NCBI RefSeq assembly: GCF_009865135.1
Contig: NZ_WWGH01000001.1
Coordinates: 3,782,001-3,846,000, forward strand
Origin: Streptomyces sp. SID8374
Lineage (GTDB): Bacteria; Actinomycetota; Actinomycetes; Streptomycetales; Streptomycetaceae
Direction: 5' to 3'
Length of the DNA stretch: 64,000 nt
Shown: positions 31,578 through 39,874 of the stretch, one piece after another
How the letters are laid out: every line of letters starts with the position of its first letter
Position numbering within the stretch: the stretch's first letter is position 1
Notes under the pieces: model-generated
Told to the model about the DNA's origin: nothing
Seen by the model: only the letters and a program-made list of their open reading frames with translations
Databases searched by the model: none
Made by a program: the position numbers and the translations under genes

Positions 31578-32942
31578 TCACATCTGGGTGAGCGCCCAGA
31601 TGCCGACCGCGAAACAGATCAGCGCCACCACCAGGACCGGGACCGCCACCTTCGGGGGCGGTCCCGGCCGCGTCTGCCGTACGGGTACGGGAGCGGGGGC
31701 GTGCGCCGGAGCGTGGGCGGAAAAGGCGTGCTGCTGCTGGTGTTGCTGGGCGGTGTAGGGCCGGGTCGCCGAGGCGTCGTGCGGTACGCCGGAGGTCGGC
31801 GCCTGGGAGAGGTCCGGGGCTCCGACGGCGTACGGGGAAGGCGCGGCGGGCTGAGCGGGCTGGTGGAACTGGGGCTGGGGCTGCGGGGGTTGCTGCTGGG
31901 GCGGGGGCGCCAGGTGGAAGCTGCCGGTCTCCGACATGGAGACGGGCGGCGGCGGTACGGGAGGCTCCTGGACGGGCGGTTGAGGCGTCTGTGAGGGCTG
32001 CTGGGGCTCCGGGGGCGACAGGGGCGCGGGGGACGCAGGAGACGCAGGAGATGTAGGCGCCTTTACGGGGCCGTCGGGGCCGAACCCCGCGGGCAGCGGC
32101 CCGATCTGGTCGAACACCTCCACCGGCTCGTCGTCCGGGCCGGGCTCGGGCAGCATCTCGACCGCCGCGGTCAGGGCCTTGCGCGCCCCCGTCGCCGTAC
32201 GGAACCGGGCCTGCGGGTCGGGCTGCAACAGCCCGGCGAGCACCTGCCAGAGCGGCTCGGGGATGCCTTCGGGGGCGCCCGGGGTGCCGTGGGCGGCGAA
32301 GTGCTCCACCAGCGCCTGGGAGTCGGGCTTCTGGCCCTGGAGGAGGTAGAGGGCGACCAGGCCGACCGCGAAGAGGTCCGCGGGGAAGTCGGGCTCGGCG
32401 CCCATCATCTGCTCGGGGGCGAAGTAACCGGGCGTGCCGACCACGTAGTTGGTCTCGGTCAGCCGGGGCTCGCCCTTGCGCATCGAGATGCCGAAGTCGG
32501 AGAGGCGCAGATGCGGGCGGCCCGTTCCGGTCGCCTCCATCAGGATGTTGGCCGGCTTGATGTCACGGTGCACCACCCCTTCGGCGTGCACCGTGGAGAG
32601 CCCGGAGAGCAGCTGGTCCAGGAGCAGGCAGACGAAGCGCGGCGGCAACGGGCCGTAGTCGCCTATGACATGGGCGAGCGAACCGCCGCTGACCAGGTCC
32701 ATGGTGAACAGGACCTTGTCGTCGTCGGCGGCCCAGCTGGCCGGGGCCAGGACATGCGGGTGTTCGATGCGCAGGGCCTGCTCGCGGACGAAGCGCAGCA
32801 GCGTGTGCGCGTCGCTCTGTTGCAGGACCTTGGCGGCGACGTACCTGCGGCGCCGGTGGTCCCAGGCCCGCCAGACGGCACCGACCCCACCACGTCCGAT
32901 CGGATCGATCAGCTCGTACCGACCGGCGAAGACCTCACCCAT
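31578..32942 (-). CDS. Membrane Ser/Thr protein kinase
   Basis: A 454-residue Hanks-type kinase. The catalytic domain covers about 1-270: glycine loop IGRGGVGAVW, lysine K38 (YVAAKVL), catalytic loop HRDIKPAN with D127, then DFG (SDFGISM) and the GTPGYFAPEQ activation segment, all intact. A long proline- and glutamine-rich juxtamembrane stretch follows, and one helix at the very C-terminus (VAVPVLVVALICFAVGIWAL). There is no extracytoplasmic sensor domain, so it is a tail-anchored kinase. An HTH regulator gene lies 102 bases upstream in the same direction and may be co-transcribed. Confidence 0.9.
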   Translation of the reverse strand: MGEVFAGRYELIDPIGRGGVGAVWRAWDHRRRRYVAAKVLQQSDAHTLLRFVREQALRIEHPHVLAPASWAADDDKVLFTMDLVSGGSLAHVIGDYGPLPPRFVCLLLDQLLSGLSTVHAEGVVHRDIKPANILMEATGTGRPHLRLSDFGISMRKGEPRLTETNYVVGTPGYFAPEQMMGAEPDFPADLFAVGLVALYLLQGQKPDSQALVEHFAAHGTPGAPEGIPEPLWQVLAGLLQPDPQARFRTATGARKALTAAVEMLPEPGPDDEPVEVFDQIGPLPAGFGPDGPVKAPTSPASPASPAPLSPPEPQQPSQTPQPPVQEPPVPPPPVSMSETGSFHLAPPPQQQPPQPQPQFHQPAQPAAPSPYAVGAPDLSQAPTSGVPHDASATRPYTAQQHQQQHAFSAHAPAHAPAPVPVRQTRPGPPPKVAVPVLVVALICFAVGIWALTQM

Positions 32943-33044
32943 TGCGCTGTGCCCGCTCCCAGTTCCTGTTCGTCGCCACGGCTCTGCCGGGACCAGGGAC
33001 CCCGGTCGTGTGCGAGGCCCTGGTTCCGTCGTGCTCCTGAGCCG

Positions 33045-33593
33045 CTAGCTCTGGTGTCCCTCGTAGTGCGCGACCGCGTCCGCCGTGCGGCCGGCCCCGT
33101 ACACCCGGAGGAACTCTGCCAGCTCCGGGTGGGTCGGGGCGAGGGCGTCGGCGGCATCGATGATGTCGCCGGCCGCCGAGACCGACCGCAGCAGGGACTG
33201 GATCTCGCGCACCACGCGGCGGACGGTGGGGGCGCCGCCGGTCGAGGTGGTCTGGCCGGTGCCGGTCAGGACGGACCCGCCCTGCGACTTCTTGATCTCC
33301 TCCATGCGGTCGGTGGCCTCCCCCGCGCTGACGCTGCCGTCCGCGACCTGACTCGACAGCTCCTGAAGTGCCTGGACGCGCTGGACGACCGCCGGATTCC
33401 CGATCTTGGCCCGCTGACCGCTCATCAGCTGGGAGAGCATGGGGGCCGAGAGCCCGAGAACCGCGGCGAGCCGTGCCTGGTTCAGGCCGAGGTCATCGAT
33501 CAGCCGACGGAAGAGCGCCCCCAGCGGCTCCCCGTACCAACTGCGCTGAAGCTCCCTGGCTCTTGCCGTCGCCTCTTGTTGCGCTGCGTCCAT
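33045..33593 (-). CDS. Helix-turn-helix DNA-binding protein
   Basis: A 182-residue regulator from ATG 33593, which has AAGGGGAG upstream; the open frame up to 33701 has no better start. An XRE-like helix-turn-helix sits at about 30-70 (NQARLAAVLGLSAPMLSQLM). Beyond that is an alpha-helical domain (about 75-182) with no motif I can name. It lies upstream of a Ser/Thr kinase in the same direction, so the regulator could be a target or partner of the kinase (inference). The operators it binds are unknown. Confidence 0.8.
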   Translation of the reverse strand: MDAAQQEATARARELQRSWYGEPLGALFRRLIDDLGLNQARLAAVLGLSAPMLSQLMSGQRAKIGNPAVVQRVQALQELSSQVADGSVSAGEATDRMEEIKKSQGGSVLTGTGQTTSTGGAPTVRRVVREIQSLLRSVSAAGDIIDAADALAPTHPELAEFLRVYGAGRTADAVAHYEGHQS

Positions 33594-33681
33594 TGCGTCT
33601 CCCCTTCGCTGCGGCTTCGCTGCTGCGAACCTCGTCGAGCATCTTACGGAGAGTGGTCGCCCACCGGCAGTCCCTATCCTT

Positions 33682-33711
33682 TTACAAGATTCGCCGGGCA
33701 CCCGGTACTCT
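33682..33711 (+). promoter_or_regulatory. tRNA-Ala promoter
   Basis: TTACAA at 33682-33687, an 18-base spacer, then TACTCT at 33706-33711, about 60 bases before the tRNA. Confidence 0.55.
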
Positions 33712-33771
33712 TGTCTGCGACGGCCGCCGTGGCACGGACGTGTTCGGCGTTGTCCTTGTTTGCTGTGTTTC

Positions 33772-33844
33772 GGGGCCTTAGCTCAGTTGGTAGAGCGCTG
33801 CCTTTGCAAGGCAGATGTCAGGAGTTCGAATCTCCTAGGCTCCA
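33772..33844 (+). tRNA. tRNA-Ala (TGC anticodon)
   Basis: A 73-base tRNA. The acceptor GGGGCCT (33772-33778) pairs with AGGCTCC (33837-33843) with one G-T wobble. The anticodon stem CTGCC/GGCAG encloses TTTGCAA, with TGC at 33805-33807. The T loop GAGTTCGAATCTC is intact. CCA is not encoded. Confidence 0.97.
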
Positions 33845-33852
33845 CATCGAGG

Positions 33853-33897
33853 AAAGACCCTCCTGACCTGTTCTCCTCCGGTCAGGGGGGTCTTTTT
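33853..33897. terminator. tRNA-Ala terminator
   Basis: AAAGACCCTCCTGACC at 33853-33868 pairs with bases 33880-33895 and is followed by Ts to 33897, an unusually classical intrinsic terminator for this genome. It may also stop the convergent DUF3515 gene. Confidence 0.85.
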
Positions 33898-33997
33898 CGG
33901 CTGCCGGTCCGTCCGCCCCTGCGGAGCAGGGGGCCACGGCCATCGCGACTCCTTCGCGACTGGCAAGCGGGGCCGACGGGTCCGGGCGGGGGCTCGG

Positions 33998-34510
33998 TCA
34001 GCCGGAGGGCGACGGGGGCTGGACGTCGTCGAGGCTGATGCACTTCGTGTACGTCTTCACCGGCCTGACCAGCGCGGACAGGTCCACCATCACGTCGTCG
34101 ACGGCCACGATGCCGTCGGAGATCACGGCCTCCACGGCCGGGTCGCGGCCGTAGGTGACGACCACCTTCCCGCCGTCCTTCGAGCGGTCCTCGCGCAGGA
34201 CCCAGTCCACGCCGTCGACGGTCGCGCACGGGTCGGTGGTGGGGACGGGCAACTCGACCCCGCAGCGCAGCACGATGGTGTTCTCGCCCCAGACCGCGAC
34301 CCCGGGTCGGTCGGTGAACGTCAGCTCCTGGCCGCCGAGGCGGTCCGGGTAGCGGTCGGCGAGCTGCTCGCAGGCCGCGTCCTCGGCGTGCGGGGCGGAG
34401 GTGACGCCCTCCCCCGGGGAGTCCGCTCCGCACGACACCAGGGCACCGGCGGTCAGGGCGCAGGCCGCCACCGCGACGACGGCCTTCCGCGGCCGGGGGA
34501 CTCGGACCAC
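33998..34510 (-). CDS. DUF3515 lipoprotein
   Basis: A 170-residue lipoprotein from GTG 34510, which has AAAGG about 8 bases upstream. A basic N-terminus and hydrophobic stretch (KAVVAVAACALTAGA) lead to the lipobox LVSC, so the mature protein would start at that cysteine. The body (about 30-170) fits DUF3515, with several cysteines (DAACEQLADRYPDRLGG, VLRCGVELPVPTTDPC, TYTKCISLDDV). Function unknown. A start at 34558 would run through a tandem duplication and is less likely. Confidence 0.8.
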   Translation of the reverse strand: MVRVPRPRKAVVAVAACALTAGALVSCGADSPGEGVTSAPHAEDAACEQLADRYPDRLGGQELTFTDRPGVAVWGENTIVLRCGVELPVPTTDPCATVDGVDWVLREDRSKDGGKVVVTYGRDPAVEAVISDGIVAVDDVMVDLSALVRPVKTYTKCISLDDVQPPSPSG

Positions 34511-34525
34511 AGGAAGGGCCTTTCG

Positions 34526-34557
34526 TGGGAGCAGGTACTCATGGGAGCAGGTACTCA
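34526..34557. repeat. 16-base tandem duplication
   Basis: TGGGAGCAGGTACTCA occurs twice back to back (34526-34541 and 34542-34557), exact copies, just upstream of the DUF3515 start. On the minus strand each copy carries an ATG. Confidence 0.85.
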
Positions 34558-34573
34558 TCGGAAGCTACACCAG

Positions 34574-34639
34574 CGTCCTGGGGCGGCGACGGGAAGGTCC
34601 CCGCGGCGTCCTGGGGCGGCAATGAGAAGGCCCCCGCGG
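34574..34639. repeat. 33-base tandem duplication
   Basis: Two adjacent 33-base copies beginning CGTCCTGGGGCGGC (34574-34606 and 34607-34639), differing at a few central positions. Each has CCCCGCGG at its end. Confidence 0.8.
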
Positions 34640-34641
34640 CG

Positions 34642-34714
34642 GTGACAACGTAAAACGCTGGTCCGCCGCAGCCCCGTCGGGGGTCTGCGGCGGACCAGCG
34701 TTTTACGTTGTCAC
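34642..34714. terminator. Thirty-base perfect hairpin after the DUF5324 gene
   Basis: Bases 34642-34671 are exactly complementary to 34685-34714, a 30-base-pair stem around a 13-base loop that can itself form CCCC/GGGG pairs. It lies 25 bases past the DUF5324 stop on the minus strand and is best read as its terminator, although the stem is longer than any other in the window. Confidence 0.75.
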
Positions 34715-34738
34715 GCGGTTACGGGACCACCGCCGCCG

Positions 34739-35455
34739 TCAGGGGCGGTCGTCCAGGCCCGGGGTGTCCCCGTCGGCCTCGGCCTCGGCCTGCTTGGCCT
34801 TGACCTCCGGGTCGAGTACGGCCTGGCCGCTGCCGTCGACCGAGCTCAGCGGCGAACGCTCGTCGCCCACCTCGGTGGCGACGGGCGGCTCCACCAGCCA
34901 GTCCGGGTTGGCCTGCTTGTCCCACCAGCGCCAGGCGGCATAGGCGCCACCGGCGAGGACACCCAGCACCAGCAGCCCCTTGGTCGCCCGGCCGGCCTTG
35001 GCCCGCCGCTCGTGCTTACGGGCCAGCTTCTGGATCTCCTTGGCCGTGACGTTGCTCCGCAGCGCGGCCAGCGCGGCGGCGCTGCGGGCGCTCGCCTGCT
35101 CGGCGACCGGCGCGGCCGCCGCCCGGGCCTGCTCCACGCGCGGTGCGGTGTAGTCGGCGGCGGTCCGGGCGGCCTTGCGGGTCGAGTGCGCCGCACGCTG
35201 TGCGGCCTCGTCGACCTTCGGCGGTACGTGGGTCAGGGCCTGTTCGAGACGCGGTGCGAGATGGGACTCGTACTGGACACGGGCCTGCTTGGCGGCCTTG
35301 GTCACCTTGGGCGCGAGCCGTACACGGGCCTCGTGCGCATAGTGGGCAGCCTGCTCCCTGGCCGTGTCGGCGTACGGCGCCACCACTTCCGCGGCGTGCT
35401 GCGCGCTGTCCCTGGCCGAGTCGGTTGCGGCGCGCACGCTGTCGATGCGGGTCAC
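34739..35455 (-). CDS. DUF5324 family membrane protein
   Basis: A 238-residue protein from GTG 35455, which follows a very strong AGGAGGAGG. Residues 1-150 are alanine- and arginine-rich helical sequence with apolipoprotein-like heptads (SVRAATDSARDSAQHAAEVV). One membrane segment is at about 158-178 (GLLVLGVLAGGAYAAWRWW), and the tail is acidic. In Streptomyces a DUF5324 protein stands divergent from the cyclophilin gene, as here. The frame extends upstream to 35659 but without a start signal. Function unknown. Confidence 0.8.
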   Translation of the reverse strand: MTRIDSVRAATDSARDSAQHAAEVVAPYADTAREQAAHYAHEARVRLAPKVTKAAKQARVQYESHLAPRLEQALTHVPPKVDEAAQRAAHSTRKAARTAADYTAPRVEQARAAAAPVAEQASARSAAALAALRSNVTAKEIQKLARKHERRAKAGRATKGLLVLGVLAGGAYAAWRWWDKQANPDWLVEPPVATEVGDERSPLSSVDGSGQAVLDPEVKAKQAEAEADGDTPGLDDRP

Positions 35456-35734
35456 GGGATCCTCCTCCTTGGTGGCGGGTAGGTACTCCGCCTTTCCGCC
35501 CAATTCGAAATCATGCCTGTCGCGGCCATGACCGGCACTCGGGACGGGCATCCGGGTCATGATCGCTATATCCGTCAAAACCGTGCAAGTGGGTAAAACA
35601 GTGCAAGTGAAGTGTGCCGACGACAATGCCATGGTTCGGCGGTGAACGCGCCGTTCCACCAGGCATCCGGCCGTACATTTCCCGGTACGTGGGAGGATCG
35701 GCGGACGTCAGCGAAGGATTACGGAAGGCAGATC

Positions 35735-36262
35735 GTGGCCGAGCAGCTTTACGCCACCTTGAAGACGAACCAGGGCGACATCGAGATCCGGCTCCTGCCG
35801 AACCACGCCCCCAAGACGGTCAGGAACTTCGTCGAGCTGGCCACCGGACAGCGGGAGTGGACCAACCCCGAGACCGGTGTGAAGTCCACGGACCGGCTGT
35901 ACGACGGCACCGTCTTCCACCGGGTCATCAGCGGGTTCATGATCCAGGGCGGCGACCCGCTGGGCAACGGGACGGGCGGCCCGGGCTACAAGTTCGCCGA
36001 CGAGTTCCACCCGGAGCTGGCCTTCACCAAGCCGTATCTGCTGGCCATGGCCAACGCGGGCCCGGGGACCAACGGCTCGCAGTTCTTCCTGACCGTCTCG
36101 CCCACCGCCTGGCTGACCGGCAAGCACACCATCTTCGGCGAGGTCGCCGACGAGGCGGGCCGCAAGGTCGTCGACGCCATCGCGGCCACCCCGACCAACC
36201 CGCGTACCGACCGCCCCGTGCAGGACGTGGTCATCGAGTCCGTGGTCGTCGAGACCCGCTGA
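35735..36262 (+). CDS. Peptidyl-prolyl cis-trans isomerase (cyclophilin type)
   Basis: A 175-residue cytoplasmic cyclophilin that speeds proline isomerisation in folding proteins. It contains the active-site stretches FHRVISGFMIQGGDP (the catalytic arginine is in FHR), MANAGPGTNGSQFF and KHTIFGEV. GTG 35735 has GGAAGG upstream. The open frame back to 35612 lacks a start signal. The gap to the rhomboid gene contains a short tandem repeat. Confidence 0.94.
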   Translation: MAEQLYATLKTNQGDIEIRLLPNHAPKTVRNFVELATGQREWTNPETGVKSTDRLYDGTVFHRVISGFMIQGGDPLGNGTGGPGYKFADEFHPELAFTKPYLLAMANAGPGTNGSQFFLTVSPTAWLTGKHTIFGEVADEAGRKVVDAIAATPTNPRTDRPVQDVVIESVVVETR

Positions 36263-36285
36263 CGGCCCGCTCCCCGGCGGAGACC

Positions 36286-36333
36286 GCAGGAGACCTGTCG
36301 CCGGAGCCCGCAGGAGACCTGTCGGCAGAGCCC
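36286..36333 (+). repeat. 24-base tandem repeat, two copies
   Basis: A unit beginning GCAGGAGACCTGTCG, at 36286-36309 and 36310-36333, with a partial third copy following. It lies between the cyclophilin and rhomboid genes. Confidence 0.75.
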
Positions 36334-36450
36334 GCGGGAGAGATCCGTACGGGAACCAACCGCCCCGCCCGTCCGTACTGTTACATAGCGGACCAGCGGG
36401 GCGTCCGTGTGTGCGGCGCCCGGGGCGAGACCGAGAGGCAGGCCAGGCCG

Positions 36451-37356
36451 ATGGACCAGCAGCCACCGGCGGACCGGGGCATACGGCAGGACGGGACGGC
36501 CCTGCCGGTCTGCTACCGGCACCCCGACCGGGAGACCGGGATCAGCTGCACGCGCTGCGAGCGGCCGATCTGCCCGGAGTGCATGGTCAGCGCCTCCGTC
36601 GGCTTCCAGTGCCCCGACTGCGTACGCCAGGGCTCGGGCACCGGCCACCACCCGGCAGCCAGCACGCCCCGCACGCTGGCCGGCGGCACCGTGGCCGCCG
36701 ATCCCCGGCTGATCACCAAGATCCTGCTCGGCATCAATCTCGCGGTCTTCATCCTGGTCGCGGCCGCCCCCGAGTCCCTCCTCGACGACCTGGTGCTGCT
36801 CGGCCGGGCCTGGGACCCGACCCCGCCGCCGGGTTCGATCGAAGGCGTCGCCGAGGGGCAGTGGTACCGCCTGGTGACCTCGATGTTCCTGCACCAGGAG
36901 GTGTGGCACATCGGGTTCAACATGCTGGGTCTGTGGTGGCTCGGCGGGCCGCTGGAGGCGGCGCTCGGCCGCGTCCGCTATCTCGCGCTCTATCTGCTCT
37001 CCGGCCTCGCGGGCAGCGCGCTGATGTATCTGATCGCCGCGCCGAACCAGCCCTCGCTGGGTGCGTCCGGTGCGGTCTTCGGCCTGTTCGGCGCCACCGC
37101 CGTCCTCATGCGCCGGATGAACTACGACATGCGTCCGGTGCTGGTGCTGCTGGCGATCAACCTGGTCTTCACCTTCACCATGGGCGGGATCGCGTGGGAG
37201 GCGCATGTGGGCGGCCTTGTCGCGGGCGCCCTGATCGCGGTCGGGATGGTGCACGCACCGCGTGAGCGGCGTACGGCGGTGCAGGCCGGGACCTGTGCGC
37301 TGGTGCTGCTGGCCTGCGTCGCGATCGTCGTCGCGCGCACGATGTCCCTGACCTGA
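36451..37356 (+). CDS. Rhomboid-family intramembrane serine protease
   Basis: A 301-residue membrane protease. A cysteine-rich zinc-binding N-terminus (CYRHPDRETGISCTRCERPI, then CPEC and CPDC) precedes the six-helix rhomboid core at about 95-285. The core has the conserved HIGFNMLGLWWLGG, the catalytic serine in GASGAVFG, and the partner histidine in EAHVGGL. ATG 36451 follows GAGAGGCAGG. It would cut transmembrane substrates; none can be named from the sequence. A DnaA-box cluster begins 42 bases after its stop. Confidence 0.9.
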   Translation: MDQQPPADRGIRQDGTALPVCYRHPDRETGISCTRCERPICPECMVSASVGFQCPDCVRQGSGTGHHPAASTPRTLAGGTVAADPRLITKILLGINLAVFILVAAAPESLLDDLVLLGRAWDPTPPPGSIEGVAEGQWYRLVTSMFLHQEVWHIGFNMLGLWWLGGPLEAALGRVRYLALYLLSGLAGSALMYLIAAPNQPSLGASGAVFGLFGATAVLMRRMNYDMRPVLVLLAINLVFTFTMGGIAWEAHVGGLVAGALIAVGMVHAPRERRTAVQAGTCALVLLACVAIVVARTMSLT

Positions 37357-37397
37357 GCCGGGTGGAAAGGGGGCGCCGCCCCCAGGGCAGACCCCAG

Positions 37398-37600
37398 TTG
37401 TCCACAGTGAGCCCCCAACCTTGTGCATGGCAAGGGGAACATCTGTGCCCGCCATCGCTGAGCTGGGTTTTTCCTTGGCAGCACACGGCGCAGCCCCCCT
37501 CGGAAGAGGGAGGCTGCGGTCACACCGGCGTCAACTTGAGTGGAGGTTATCCACAGATCGTCTGACCTTTTCCCCCAGCTGTGGATAACTCTGTGGGTAA
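37398..37600. promoter_or_regulatory. Intergenic DnaA-box cluster
   Basis: Four boxes in 203 bases: TTGTCCACA at 37398-37406 (perfect), TTATCCACA at 37547-37555 (perfect E. coli type), TGTGGATAA at 37580-37588 (perfect, reverse) and TGTGGGTAA at 37592-37600 (one change). They lie between the rhomboid gene and crgA, about 19 kb from oriC, and could titrate DnaA or regulate neighbouring genes. Confidence 0.8.
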
Positions 37601-37648
37601 CTCAGGGCAAGGCTTGTGCGGGTGCGCCCCATGTGCTGTGAGCGCGCG

Positions 37649-37903
37649 CTACTTCCACTGCGTGGAGACGGCGAAGCCACCGGCGATGAAGCCGAAGCCC
37701 ACGACGATGTTCCAGTTGCCCAGGGCGTCGATCGGCAGATCGCCCTCGGTCACGTAGAACACCACGATCCAGGCCAGCCCGAGGAGGAACAGGGCCAGCA
37801 TCACCGGAGCGACCCAGCTGCGGTTGGTCAGCTTTATAGCGGTTGCCTGCTTCGCCGAGGGCGGCGTGAAGTCGGCCTTCTTGCGGATACGTGACTTCGG
37901 CAC
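37649..37903 (-). CDS. crgA: Cell division protein CrgA
   Basis: An 84-residue membrane protein with two helices ([20 protein letters not shown] and [16 protein letters not shown]) after a basic N-terminus ([14 protein letters not shown]). CrgA acts at the division septum and in S. coelicolor delays septation of aerial hyphae. GTG 37903 follows AGGAGAG. It is transcribed towards the DnaA-box cluster. Confidence 0.93.
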   Translation of the reverse strand: MPKSRIRKKADFTPPSAKQATAIKLTNRSWVAPVMLALFLLGLAWIVVFYVTEGDLPIDALGNWNIVVGFGFIAGGFAVSTQWK

Positions 37904-38045
37904 GAGGGACTCTCCTGTCGATGCGCTGCGTGACCGCGCAGGGATCTGTGGCGGGCGCCGGGGCGGTGGTGCCAGGGGGAATGCTGCCTCCCCCGGGCGT
38001 CCGTTAGCGTAGTGCTTCCATGGCGCCCGATGAGATAAGGGTACG

Positions 38046-38813
38046 TTGAGCAATTCTGCCGACTCTCCCGAAGGCCCGGTCCGGCACACCTCCGCGTGGG
38101 CGGTCCGGGGGCTCACCGCTGCTGTCTTCGCCCTGGCCGGCCTGATCTTCGTCACCAGCGCCAACACCGCCAAGGGCACCAATCTGCGCAGCGACTCCTC
38201 CCTGCTCAAGCTCTCCGACCTGATCAGGGAGCGCAGCGAGAACAACGCCGGGCTGAACGACGCGGTCGCCTCCGCCCGCGCGGACATCGACGCGCTCGCC
38301 CAGCGCGACGACGGCTCCACCGCGGCGGAGGACGCCAAGCTGAAGGCCCTGGAGAAGGCGGCCGGCACCACGAAGATCACCGGCGACGCCGTCAGCGTCA
38401 CACTCGACGACGCGCCCCCGGACGCCACCGCCAACCCCGGCTACCCCGACCCCCAGCCCAACGACCTGGTCATCCACCAGCAGGACCTCCAGGCCGTGGT
38501 GAACGCCCTGTGGCAGGGCGGGGCGCGCGGGATCCAGGTGATGGACCAGCGGCTGATCTCCACCAGCGCGGTCCGCTGCGTCGGCAACACCCTGATCCTC
38601 CAGGGCCGCGTCTACTCCCCGCCGTACAAGGTCACCGCCGTGGGTGACCCCGGCAAGCTCAGGCGGGCCCTCGACAACTCCACGGCGATCCAGAACTACC
38701 AGCTGTACGTGAAGGCGTACGGGCTGGGCTGGAAAGTCGACCAGGACGACGCGGTGACTCTTCCCGGCTACTCGGGCACAGTGGATCTCCACTACGCGAA
38801 GCCTGTGGAGTGA
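38046..38813 (+). CDS. DUF881 family protein
   Basis: A 255-residue protein with an N-terminal anchor at about 20-40 ([20 protein letters not shown]), a coiled-coil-like stretch at about 50-105, and a DUF881 domain at about 110-250 ([30 protein letters not shown]). It is divergent from crgA and upstream of sortases. The TTG start 38046 has AAGGG a few bases before it. DUF881 proteins occur in division or cell-wall loci of Gram-positives; the molecular role is unknown. Confidence 0.85.
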   Translation: MSNSADSPEGPVRHTSAWAVRGLTAAVFALAGLIFVTSANTAKGTNLRSDSSLLKLSDLIRERSENNAGLNDAVASARADIDALAQRDDGSTAAEDAKLKALEKAAGTTKITGDAVSVTLDDAPPDATANPGYPDPQPNDLVIHQQDLQAVVNALWQGGARGIQVMDQRLISTSAVRCVGNTLILQGRVYSPPYKVTAVGDPGKLRRALDNSTAIQNYQLYVKAYGLGWKVDQDDAVTLPGYSGTVDLHYAKPVE

Positions 38814-38843
38814 ACCCGCGCTGAGCCCCCGGGAGGCCGTCCG

Positions 38844-39596
38844 GTGTCGTCACGACTGTCGGTGCGGCCATCGGCGCGAGGGGCGCGGACCGCGCGTACG
38901 ACGCGAGCGGTACGGCTCGTCGTCAGGACCTTCAGCGAACTGTGCATCACCGTGGGCGCGGTGATCGTCCTGTTCGTCGCCTACGTCCTGCTGTGGACCG
39001 GCGTCAAGGCCGCCGATGCGGCCGGGGGCGAGATCGAGACACTCCGCAGCCGCTGGGCCCAGGAGCAGCCCGCGGCCCCCGCCCCGGGCCCCGGCCCCTC
39101 CGTGTCACCGGCCCCGTCCCCGTACCGCGACGGAGAGCCGTTCGCGACCCTGCACATCCCCCGTTTCGGCGCCGGCTGGGAGTGGCCCGTCCTGGAGAAC
39201 ACCGAGGCCAGGACCTTGCAGAAGGGCCTCGGCCACTACAGCGGTACCGCCCGGCCGGGCGAGAGGGGAAACTTCGCGGTGGCCGGGCACCGCCGGACGT
39301 ACGGGGACCCCTTCAAGGACTTCCCCCGGCTCCGCCCCGGGGACGCGGTGATCGTCAACGACGGCACGACCTGGTTCACGTACCGCATCGCGAAGGAGCC
39401 CTACCGGACCGTGCCCACCGACACGGCCGTCGTCGACCCCGTCCCCCGCCGCTCCGGCTTCGAGGGGCCCGGCCGCTACCTGACGCTCACCACCTGCGAG
39501 CCCGAGTGGGGCAGCAGCCACCGGCTGATCGCCTGGGCGCACCTGGACGCGACCCGGCCGGTGGGCGAGGGGAGGCCGCCGGAGCTTACCGGCTGA
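38844..39596 (+). CDS. Class E sortase (first of three)
   Basis: A 250-residue sortase with an N-terminal anchor at about 33-55 (ITVGAVIVLFVAYVLLW) and a proline-rich linker. The catalytic domain begins at about 98 (FATLHIPRFGAGWEWPVLEN). The catalytic histidine is in FAVAGHRRTYGD, the cysteine in the TLTTC motif (TLTTCEPEW), and an arginine follows in SSHRLI. Class E sortases of Streptomyces attach LAxTG proteins such as chaplins to peptidoglycan. GTG 38844 has GGGAGG upstream. Confidence 0.9.
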   Translation: MSSRLSVRPSARGARTARTTRAVRLVVRTFSELCITVGAVIVLFVAYVLLWTGVKAADAAGGEIETLRSRWAQEQPAAPAPGPGPSVSPAPSPYRDGEPFATLHIPRFGAGWEWPVLENTEARTLQKGLGHYSGTARPGERGNFAVAGHRRTYGDPFKDFPRLRPGDAVIVNDGTTWFTYRIAKEPYRTVPTDTAVVDPVPRRSGFEGPGRYLTLTTCEPEWGSSHRLIAWAHLDATRPVGEGRPPELTG

Positions 39597-39685
39597 CCTG
39601 GGCCGGGCCGGGGTTTTCCACAGGCTGACCCACTCTCCGGCCGCGGCCCTCTAGTCTGGTGCGGGTACCGAATGGAGGGGTCAGC

Positions 39686-39874
39686 ATGTACGGCTGGATC
39701 TGGCGGCATCTGCCGGGCAACGCATGGGTGCGCGGCGTCATCGCGCTCGTGCTGGTTCTCGCGGTCGTCTACGCGCTGTTCCAGTACGTCTTCCCCTGGG
39801 CGGAGCCGCTGCTCCCGTTCGGTGATGTGACCGTCGACGGCGCGAGCGCCGGTGGGGCAGGAGCCGGGCAGTGA
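39686..39874 (+). CDS. Small membrane protein upstream of pabA
   Basis: A 62-residue peptide with one helix (WVRGVIALVLVLAVVYALFQ) flanked by YGWIWRHLPGN and a glycine-rich end. ATG 39686 follows a good GGAGGGG, and the stop overlaps the pabA start by 4 bases (GTGA), so the two are translationally coupled. A -10-like TAGTCT is visible about 30 bases before it. No known function. Confidence 0.8.
   Translation: MYGWIWRHLPGNAWVRGVIALVLVLAVVYALFQYVFPWAEPLLPFGDVTVDGASAGGAGAGQ

Noticed and set aside
35614..37356. A 580-residue version of the rhomboid protein
   Set aside because: Its N-terminal part runs out of frame through the cyclophilin gene. ATG 36451 with a ribosome-binding site gives the normal rhomboid product.
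37362..37565. Small plus-strand frame in the DnaA-box gap
   Set aside because: Unusual residue composition, no ribosome-binding site and no high-GC third positions; the region is better explained by DnaA boxes.
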